DNA of 64,000 bases from Kibdelosporangium philippinense (GTDB lineage: Bacteria; Actinomycetota; Actinomycetes; Mycobacteriales; Pseudonocardiaceae): contig NZ_JAJVCN010000003.1 in the NCBI RefSeq assembly GCF_021390435.2, positions 744,001-808,000 on the forward strand. The letters run 5' to 3'. The first letter of the stretch is position 1; every line of letters begins with the position of its first letter. This document shows, in pieces, positions 26,391 to 33,700 of this stretch. Position numbers and translations under genes: made by a program. The notes under the pieces are model-generated. The model saw only the letters and a program-made list of their open reading frames with translations. It had not been told where the DNA came from and did no database searches.

Positions 26391-27272
26391 AAGGTTGTCC
26401 CGTAATGATCAAGAACTGTGTTGGGACGAGAGGTTTTCAGCGGCGGTCGTTCAGAACGTCATCGCGAGGTTGCGCATGAGTGCAACTGCGCTGGCGGCGT
26501 AGTAGACCGCGCGTCCTTTACGGCGGCAGTTGCGCAGCACGTTCCAGGACTTCATGTGCGCCAGGGTGTGCTCGATGCGGGCGCGGACACGTTTGTGGAC
26601 GGTGTTGAGGTCGTGTTTCCACTGCGGCAGTTCGGTGCCGTCACGGGGTCTGCGGTAGGGCATGATCACACTCGGGTTGCCCTGGTAGCCGCCATCGGCC
26701 ATCACCTGCGCGCCTTCACAAGACCGGTCGACCCCGGATTCGGTGAAGGCCCGACAGTCGTTGCGGTTACCCGGCAACGGGTCGCCGACCGCGACCGCGA
26801 GCCGGGTGTTGGCGTCGATCACGACCTGCATGTTCGCCGAGTACCGGTAGTTCTTGCTGGAGGCCGACACGCTGCGGTCGTGCACCGGGACCAGGGTGCC
26901 GTCCACGATCAGCACGGTGTCCGGGCTGTGCTTGCGCCGCACCGGGGCCAGGATCAGGTGCGGCGCCAGGTGATCCACCACCCGCCCGGCGGCCGACTTC
27001 GAGATCCCGAACAACGGCGCGACCTGCCGCAACGTCAGATTCGTCCGGTAGTAGACCGCGATCAGCAACACCCGATCCTCCAGCGACAAGCCCCACCGGC
27101 GACCAACGCCAACCTGCTCACCACCACGCCGGCGCACCACATCCACCAGCTTGCCGAACTGCCGCACCGACAACCCCGTGAACACCGGCACCAACTCCGG
27201 CCGACCCACCCCAAGCACCTGCACCAGACCATGATCCACTACCGGACCAACCGACCATTACGGGACAGCCTT
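26391..27272 (-). mobile_element. IS5-family insertion sequence in tnpB
   Basis: 882 bases with ends AAGGTTGTCCCGTAATG and the matching CATTACGGGACAGCCTT, flanked by TA at 26389 and 27273. Removing it with one TA restores the tnpB frame (Ala-Gly-Leu-Gly-Leu-Leu-Asp-Glu across the junction). It is single copy here and unrelated in sequence to the IS427-type element. Confidence 0.88.
26451..27239 (-). CDS. IS5-family transposase (DDE_Tnp_4 type)
   Basis: 262 residues, intact. The N-terminal helix-turn-helix (LSLEDRVLLIAVYYRTNLTL, then PLFGISKSAAGRVVDHL) precedes the DDE nuclease domain. Visible pieces are VLIVDGTLVPVHDR (first Asp), VMADGGYQGNPSVIMPYRR (second Asp) and KRVRARIEHTLAHMKSW (Glu region). 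It is probably active because no disruption is seen. The orientation is opposite to tnpB. Confidence 0.9.
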   Translation of the reverse strand: MDHGLVQVLGVGRPELVPVFTGLSVRQFGKLVDVVRRRGGEQVGVGRRWGLSLEDRVLLIAVYYRTNLTLRQVAPLFGISKSAAGRVVDHLAPHLILAPVRRKHSPDTVLIVDGTLVPVHDRSVSASSKNYRYSANMQVVIDANTRLAVAVGDPLPGNRNDCRAFTESGVDRSCEGAQVMADGGYQGNPSVIMPYRRPRDGTELPQWKHDLNTVHKRVRARIEHTLAHMKSWNVLRNCRRKGRAVYYAASAVALMRNLAMTF

Positions 27273-27481
27273 TAGGCTTGCTCGACGAAGCCCTCGCGCT
27301 GGATCTGCGCCGACCGCAGGACTACTTCCATCGCATCTGGAGCCTGTCCTTCCGAGCCACGGAGCTCGCCGAGACCGCCGTCCCGAGTAAAACCGACGAC
27401 GTCACGGAGCCTCAACTGTGACCAGCCCTCGCCTATCCCGCACAGCAGCGGCGACCGCTGCCCGCCGGGACAAGACAACGC

Positions 27482-27964
27482 ATGCGCAGGGAGAAGACAA
27501 CCATCACGTTCGCCGGTGTCGCACGACGAGCCGATGTCTCCCGGACCTTCCTCTACGAAAACCCTGCTGCGCGGGCGGTAGTCAGCACGAATATGACGGC
27601 CGCGGCAGCTGACCGCCTGGCTGCTGACGCTCAGCAACAGGCCGACATCGAGGCATCCTGGCGAGAACGGGCACTCAACGCCGAGGCCATGTTGAAGACG
27701 GCTCACGAGGAAATCATGAAGCAGCGCAACCACATCGGTGAACTCATGGGACAGATCCGCGACCTGGAGACAGAGTGGACAGACGACACGATGCAACGCA
27801 TCACCACCGACAACACCTCGCTTAAACAAAAAGTGCGAGAACTGAGCCAGGGAAACCAGTCGCTTGACGACCGCCTCAAAGCAGCACGCAGCAACGTGCG
27901 CTTCCAAGACCGACGAATCGCCGAACTCGAACTACAACTGCTCGACCCAACCACCCGGAATTGA
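27482..27964 (+). CDS. tnpC: Tn554-type accessory protein TnpC (DUF6262-like)
   Basis: 160 residues. A short helix-turn-helix-like segment (ITFAGVARRADVSRTFLYEN) is followed by a long coiled coil (about 60-150). This is the layout of TnpC/DUF6262 proteins, which assist Tn554 transposition. In the expected position, GTG 27418 overlaps the tnpB stop (GTGA). However, that frame (LSRTAAATAARRDKTTHAQ) resembles the family N-terminus and then runs out of frame. A one-base shift or small deletion near 27475-27485 has therefore probably displaced the start to ATG 27482. Confidence 0.7.
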   Translation: MRREKTTITFAGVARRADVSRTFLYENPAARAVVSTNMTAAAADRLAADAQQQADIEASWRERALNAEAMLKTAHEEIMKQRNHIGELMGQIRDLETEWTDDTMQRITTDNTSLKQKVRELSQGNQSLDDRLKAARSNVRFQDRRIAELELQLLDPTTRN

Positions 27965-28178
27965 CACATGAAACACAACCCGCAGGCGCTCAGCTGTCCG
28001 GATTGTCCTTCCCGTGTGACGGAAGCAAGAGTCAAACGGGCATTCAGGCGAGGAGTTCGAGGGCATCTTGCTTGTTTGTCGACCGTCGTGGTTGTTTACT
28101 GGTCGGTGTAGCCGATTGAGGTGGTTTTATGTCGTCCTAGCTTGAACGGTAGCTTCAGCGGGCCTTCGACGAATTTCG

Positions 28179-28493
28179 GTGGAGTCGTTGAGAGGTGATC
28201 GATGTGCACGCGGGATGGCTGAGGTCGAGGTGACCGTCACTGCGCCGCGCGAGGTGGTGTCGGTGACTGTTGGTCAGCACGGTCTGGTGCGGGATGGGCA
28301 GTTCCCGTCGATGGCGTATCGCCGGTTGACCCTGTCGGAACTCGCGGCTGTCGTGCTGGACACCATGACCAAGGAGCAGGCGGAGTCGCGGGACAGGATG
28401 GCCGAGTTGATGAAGCCGGTGACGCCGCCGGGTTTCGATCTGAAGAGCATGATGGACGGTACGGCTGATGTGGAACGGTCCGGGCGGTGTTGA
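28179..28493 (+). CDS. YbaB/EbfC-like DNA-binding family protein, possibly N-terminally truncated
   Basis: Up to 104 residues from GTG 28179; ATG 28215 is an alternative start. The part VTVTAPREVVSVTVGQHGLV, followed by MAYRRLTLSELAAVVLDTM, matches the C-terminal half of YbaB/EbfC-like proteins. These often precede Esx-like secretion substrates in Pseudonocardiales. The helical N-terminal half of the family is missing or very short, so an upstream deletion is likely. It overlaps the next gene by 26 bases. Confidence 0.6.
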   Translation: MESLRGDRCARGMAEVEVTVTAPREVVSVTVGQHGLVRDGQFPSMAYRRLTLSELAAVVLDTMTKEQAESRDRMAELMKPVTPPGFDLKSMMDGTADVERSGRC

Positions 28494-28874
28494 GGGCGGG
28501 ACCTGTATCTACGGCGACGACGGCAAGAAGTTCGCCGCTGATTTCGCCAAGTCCGGAGGTGAGATGGAAGACATGCACGGTGGTTGGGCCAAGGACTATC
28601 GGGTCACCGCGGGCAAGGTCAAGGCGATGGCCGACACTCTCGAGAACAACGAGAACAACAACGTCCGCTTGGCGGCCACACTCACGTCACCGTTCGGCGA
28701 TACTTCCGGCGGTGGCGGAGGTGACAATCCGCCCATGACGCGCAGGAGTGGTTCGTACGAGCCGATTCCGGCCGAGTCTGCGACGCATCGCGTGCTGATG
28801 CCGTCCGCCGGCACCGAGCCGGTTCCGGTCGAGTCTGCGACGCGCCGGGCGCTGTTGTCGGACGCGGGTACTAA

Positions 28875-30595
28875 CCCTGAGTATTCATGGCGATCTTGAT
28901 TCGGGCGCCGTGTCGGAACAGGGAAAAGTGCTCCTGAGCTGGGAAGATGAGGTTGCTAATGCCTGTTCTTACCCATGAAGCTCTGGAGCACTTTCGACGT
29001 GGATGTTACTGGGTGGTCGCGGGATCTGGCGGTAGAAGTCGGTGGGCGTGGCGTGGTCAGTCATGCCGGGACCGCGGCGGTGCGGTTGCTGGCCGACCGC
29101 ACCGGGTTGACGGAAGGCTTGTCGCGGGCGATGGCGCGGCGTGGGTTCATGCCGGTGCATGACCGTGGCCGGGTGTTCGCCGACACCGCGGTGTTGATCG
29201 CTGACGGCGGGCGGGTCCTGTCGGATCTGGCTGTCCTGCGCGATCAGGCCGAACTGTTCGGGCCGGTCGCCTCAGATCCGACGTTGTGGCGCACGTTGGA
29301 CGCGGTCGGTCAGGTGCAGCGCAACAAGATCGCCCGTGTGCGTGCCCGGATCCGCGAGCATGTGTGGTCGTTGATCGAGCGACGGCACGGCCGGATTCCG
29401 CCGTCGCGGGTGGCCGACCGTGATCTGGGCACGACCGTGGTGGTCCGGTTGGATGGTTCGCTGGTGATCGCGCACTCGGACAAACAACTCGCCGCGGGAA
29501 CCTACAAGGGCAGCTTCGGTCATCATCCGCTGCTGGCCATGTGTGACAACACCGGCGAATCGCTGGCCCTGTTGCTGCGCACAGGAAGCGCCGGATCCAA
29601 CACGACAGCTGATCACCTCGAGGTCCTCGACGCCGCGATCGCCCAGATCCCGGCGAAACATCGAAGGAACCTTCTAGTCACCGTGGACGGCGCGGGCGCC
29701 TCCCACGGTCTCATCAAGTACATCACCGCGCTGAACGCCAAGCCAGGCAGGCAGGCGCACTACAGCGTCGGCTGGGAACTCGGTGCGCGGGAACGAGCCG
29801 CGATCGGCCGTGTCCCCGCGAAGGCATGGCAGGCAGTGCTCGATCACCACGGCGATCCTCGGCCGCTGGACAAAGCCGGCGTGGTGGAACTGACCGCGCT
29901 ACTACGTCACCACCCCGACGGGGACCAACTGGAGAACTGGCCGGCCGATCTGCGGATCATCTGTCGTCGTGAGAAACCCCACCCCGGCGCACAGTTGTCC
30001 CTGTTCGAAGAAGCCGACGGCTGGCGCTACCAACTGGTGGCCACCAACACCCCGGGCAGCGGTTCGGGCGCCACCGTCCAGTTCCTGGAAGCCCGTCACC
30101 GCCCGCACGCCCGAGTCGAGGACCACGTCCGCTGCGGCAAGCAAACCGGCCTCGGTCACCTGCCCTCCACCAAGATCGAGATCAACCGGGCCTGGTGTCT
30201 GGCCGCCACCATCGCCATCGACCTGCTCGCCTGGCTGCGCCTGCTCTGCCTTGAGGGCACCCTCGCCAAAGCCGAACCCAAAACCCTGCGCTACCGGCTA
30301 CTGCACACCGCCGCCCGCATCGTCCGCGGCCAACGCAAACGCAAGATCAAAATCCCGGAAACCTGGCCCTGGGCCGACCCTCTCGCCGCCTGCCTCCGGG
30401 CAGCGCTGGCCCTGCCACCACCAACTCGATGACCCCTGTCCCTGCCCCTCGACCTGAAAGGCCCGCCCCCCAACCCGGCGCCCAGCCAACACCGGCGGCC
30501 GGGCTCGAACCCTGACCATCACCACACAGCAACCAACTCAAGATCAACATCCGAACCGGCACAGGCGGACACGTCACCCACGTGAATGATCAAGG
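28875..30595 (+). mobile_element. IS1380-family insertion sequence
   Basis: 1,721 bases. The ends CCCTGAGTATTCATG and (complement) CCTTGATCATTCACG match at 11 of 15 positions. They are flanked by a 4-base target duplication CTAA (28871-28874 and 30596-30599). Size and 4-base duplication fit IS1380. Confidence 0.85.
28975..30432 (+). CDS. IS1380-family transposase
   Basis: 485 residues, intact. The DDE core is recognisable at VVVRLDGSLVIAHSDKQLAAG (first Asp), then LLVTVDGAGASHGLIKYI (second Asp) and RIICRREKPHPGAQLSL, followed by the C-terminal WCLAATIAIDLLAWLRLLCL segment of IS1380 enzymes. An in-frame earlier start is not needed; ATG 28975 is close to the left end. Probably functional. Confidence 0.9.
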   Translation: MKLWSTFDVDVTGWSRDLAVEVGGRGVVSHAGTAAVRLLADRTGLTEGLSRAMARRGFMPVHDRGRVFADTAVLIADGGRVLSDLAVLRDQAELFGPVASDPTLWRTLDAVGQVQRNKIARVRARIREHVWSLIERRHGRIPPSRVADRDLGTTVVVRLDGSLVIAHSDKQLAAGTYKGSFGHHPLLAMCDNTGESLALLLRTGSAGSNTTADHLEVLDAAIAQIPAKHRRNLLVTVDGAGASHGLIKYITALNAKPGRQAHYSVGWELGARERAAIGRVPAKAWQAVLDHHGDPRPLDKAGVVELTALLRHHPDGDQLENWPADLRIICRREKPHPGAQLSLFEEADGWRYQLVATNTPGSGSGATVQFLEARHRPHARVEDHVRCGKQTGLGHLPSTKIEINRAWCLAATIAIDLLAWLRLLCLEGTLAKAEPKTLRYRLLHTAARIVRGQRKRKIKIPETWPWADPLAACLRAALALPPPTR

Positions 30596-30789
30596 CTAAG
30601 GCGGTTCTGGTGACAAAAGCCGCGGCATTGGAGCCGTATTTGAGCACTACGGAATTGAAGCGAGCGAGTCCGCAGGTAGAGCCTCGCGAGAAATACTCCG
30701 TCGAGTAAGACGCGGAGGCAGTGTGCGGCGTGGGTTTCCTGCATTCCGCGGCCGGAGTGCCATCTGTGCGGTGATTGAGACCAGCTGCT

Positions 30790-33700
30790 ATGTCTGAGCC
30801 GTCAGGCGACCAGAGCCATCTGATTCCGGATGGCTGGCAGGGCCTACCGATCCTCATCGCCGGTGGGCCGCTGCCGCCTGGGCAGATCGAGTTGATGCGT
30901 GAGCAGGCTGTGGCGTATCGGGCTTACGCGCAGCGGGTTCTGACCGCGGGTGACGGCTTGCGACGTCTGGTGGACGGGGTTGGGGACAGTGTCAGTCCCG
31001 AGGTGGCGGAGAAGTTCCGTGTGCATATGGCGGAGCTCAATGATGGCCGGGGGCAGGCGCTCGCGGATATCGCGAATTTGCAGGCGTGGAAGCTCGACGA
31101 GCAGGCCACCAATATCGACTCTGGCCGGTACGGGATTTATGTCCAGGTGGTCTGGACGGTGTCGGAGCTGGCGTATATCGCGGCGTCCATCTTTCTGTGG
31201 GCGACGTGGCCGTTTGTGTTCGCGCTCGGGCAGTTGATGGTGCGGCTGGTGCGGATGGGCATCAGCTACAAGACGGCGGCGATTATTGCGGCGAGGATCG
31301 CGTGGGAGGGCGTTAAGAGGGGCGCTGACAACGTCGCGGTTACCGCGATGACTCAGGGTTTCGATGACTTTGTGAAGGTGGCGTCCAAGGGGCTGGGTGA
31401 TATTCCGACGTCTGGGTTCGCCGTGCCGAAACTGATCAAGCAGATTCCGCCGGACAATTGGTGGTATACCGGTCGCCGGTTCGTCGACGAGGCGGCGGAG
31501 GAAGCGGGCGAGGAATTCGCTCAGGGCGGTATCGCCGACAACTTGGCCAAACCGGGCAAAGTGGACCTGAGGAACTGGGCGACCGGGGCGGGTATCGGCG
31601 CTGTCGGTGGTGGGGCTGGCTCGGCCGCGGGTAGTGCTGGCCGTAAAACGGGTCTGAAAGGGACTCACAACAAGAACCTGGCGAACGGGATGCAGTCCGG
31701 GTGGGCGGGTGAGATCGCGGCCGGTGGTGCGGGGATGGCCGTCGGTGGTTCGCCGTTGGATATCGGTTTCGGTGTCGTGAACAGCACGTTCACCGACCCG
31801 GTGATGCATGAGGTGGAGACGAAGGCCCGCGAGGCCATCCACGAACGGCAGAAACAGGCTGGTGTGCACGGCGGCGAGGTGCCGCCACCGCCCACACTGG
31901 CCAATCCGGACAGTCTGGTCGGCACGGCCGGCCCAGGCCCCACGGGACTGGTGGGTCCGGCTAGTGGTCCGCCGAATACCACTGGTGGCAGCAACAACCA
32001 GCCGCCGAGCGGTGGTGCGTCCGGTAGGGGCGGCAACGGTCCGGTAGGCCTGGATGGCCAACCGGTCACGCCGCCACCGGCACCAGGCACGGGCACGGGC
32101 ACGGTGGCGCCGTCGCCCGGCACCGCGCCGACGCATCAGCCACCGCTGTCCGGCGGTGGAAATGGCCCGGTAGGCCCGGATGGCAAGCCGATCACACCGC
32201 CGCCCCCGCCCGGCACGGGTCCGCTGGCGCCACCCGCCCCCGGCGGTAGACCGGTCGCGCCATCGGTGAACGGGCCATCTGTGTCCTCAGCCGGTTCCGG
32301 CGGTGTCGTGGGCGGACCGACCAGCGGGCCGACAAATCTGTTGAGTGGTGGCTCGCCAGGAACAGCAGGTAGTGCCGGTGGCCCGGGCGGGACGGGTGCG
32401 GTGAATGGCGGACCGGGTGCGCCAGTTAATGGCTCTGTGGTGAGCGGTGGCCCTGGTGGTTTGTCGTCGGGTGGTCCCAGTGGTGTGGTCGGTGGGCCGG
32501 TCAGCGGGCCGGTCACCCTGTCGAGTGGTGGACCCGGCGGCCCTGGTCGATCTAGTGGTGGCTCGGGTCCGGTTGGTCCTGCGGTGTCATCGGGTGGCCT
32601 GGGTGGGACGGTTGGCGCCGGTGAGCTGAGTGGTTCGTCGAGTGATCCCGGTGGGTCGCTGGGTGGGCCGAGCGCGGTCAACGGCGGGCCTGGTGTGTCG
32701 GGCGATGGTCCGGCGGCGAACGCGGGATCCAGTGCCGTGACGGGTGCGTCGGGCAGTGGACCTGCCGGTGTGCAATCCCCTGCGACAGCTGAACAAATCG
32801 GCCCCGTGGCGCAGGGTCCGGTGCCGACCGTGTCACATGGTCCGGTGGTACACAGTCCGGCGAGCCTGGGCACCACCGGGTCCGAGCCGGAAGGCCTGCC
32901 GGGGCTGGAAGGCCCGTCCGGGCAGCACGCTGTGCGGGTTCCGGCGGCCACGGACCACCTTGTGTCCGATGTGGACGATGGTGATGTCAGGACGCTCGTC
33001 GGCGACGTTGACGACCGCATCGCGACCCGGGTGGACGATGATGGCGACACCGCCACACTGGTCGACGTCGACATCTCCAGCGACAAGGACCAGCTGTCGG
33101 TCGAGGACAAGCAGTACGACCAGTCCGGTGTGACGGCCCAGCGGCCGCGGTCCAGTGCGCCCGCCACCCCACAGGCTGCGACAGCGAAAGTGGAATCGGC
33201 CTCGACGCCGAGGCCGGAGACAACCACCGGCCCAAGGTCGGTGACGGTCCCGGAAACCAGCACGTTGGTGAACGCCGCGAGCCAGAACCCTGGCACGAAA
33301 CTGGAAAGCGGCATCGCGCCGAAGACGGAGACGCCCGGCATGGTCGACGCCAGGCCGACATCCGACGGCACACCCCACCCGCAGACCACGGCACCGAACA
33401 TCGAGAACTCGCCAAAGACCCAGACCGGGACTGAGCCTGAGACCGCGGTACAGGTTCCGTCAGTCACCAAGCTCGACGCCACTGCGAAGTCTGACACCGC
33501 GGCGACGCCGGTTACCGCCGCGAAGGTGGATACCGCTTCGAAAGCCGATCCTGGCACCCACGTCGAGACCGCGCCGACGCCCGACACCACTCCCGCGACG
33601 ACCAGTCTCAGCACAGCCGGACCCACAGTCGACATCACGTCGGAGCCTGCCAGCGGCACCATCAACGTCGTTGCCGCAGCGGCGCGGGTGGATCCGGTCA

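Larger units (their letters stand above)
23008..27421 (+). pseudogene. tnpB: tnpB, tyrosine recombinase split by two insertion sequences
   Basis: The ATG at 23008 overlaps the tnpA stop. The frame runs to 23104, is broken by an IS (23105-24043), resumes at 24046 and is broken again at 26391-27272, then ends at TGA 27419-27421. Removing both IS elements and one TA per site gives 863 codons without a stop. The middle part holds a zinc-finger-like Cys/His region (VPGCEHFRGHTGDLC, CRICPQRP, GCGQCQVTVCG) and the recombinase domain: TGRRANEAIGLRWDCLG, HQARHTLATTLLRHGAS and LGQVSDRMAEHYTHV. Translation from GTG 24117 to 26405 could still give about 762 residues including all catalytic motifs, so partial activity is conceivable. 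Confidence 0.85.
21827..27964 (+). mobile_element. Tn554-like tnpA-tnpB-tnpC unit carrying two nested insertion sequences
   Basis: Three co-directional genes match the Tn554 organisation: a tyrosine recombinase (tnpA), a larger tyrosine recombinase (tnpB) and a small coiled-coil protein (tnpC). They are coupled by ATGA and GTGA overlaps. tnpB is interrupted by an IS5-family IS427-type element (23105-24043) and by another IS5-family element (26391-27272). The coordinates cover only the genes; the true ends could not be set. Confidence 0.75.
28468..30708 (+). pseudogene. Esx/EspC-like type VII secretion substrate split by IS1380
   Basis: The frame opens at ATG 28468. Residues about 14-68 (YGDDGKKFAADFAKSGGEME, then VKAMADTLENNENNNVRLAA) resemble the second helical half of EspC/WXG100-like substrates. 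A Gly-rich linker and two copies of a roughly 24-residue unit (EPxPxESATxRxLxxxAGT) follow. An IS1380 element interrupts it at 28875-30595. Removing the IS and one CTAA gives 172 codons ending at TAA 30706-30708. The interrupted gene can still encode 143 residues, the last eight or nine of them from the IS. Confidence 0.65.
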
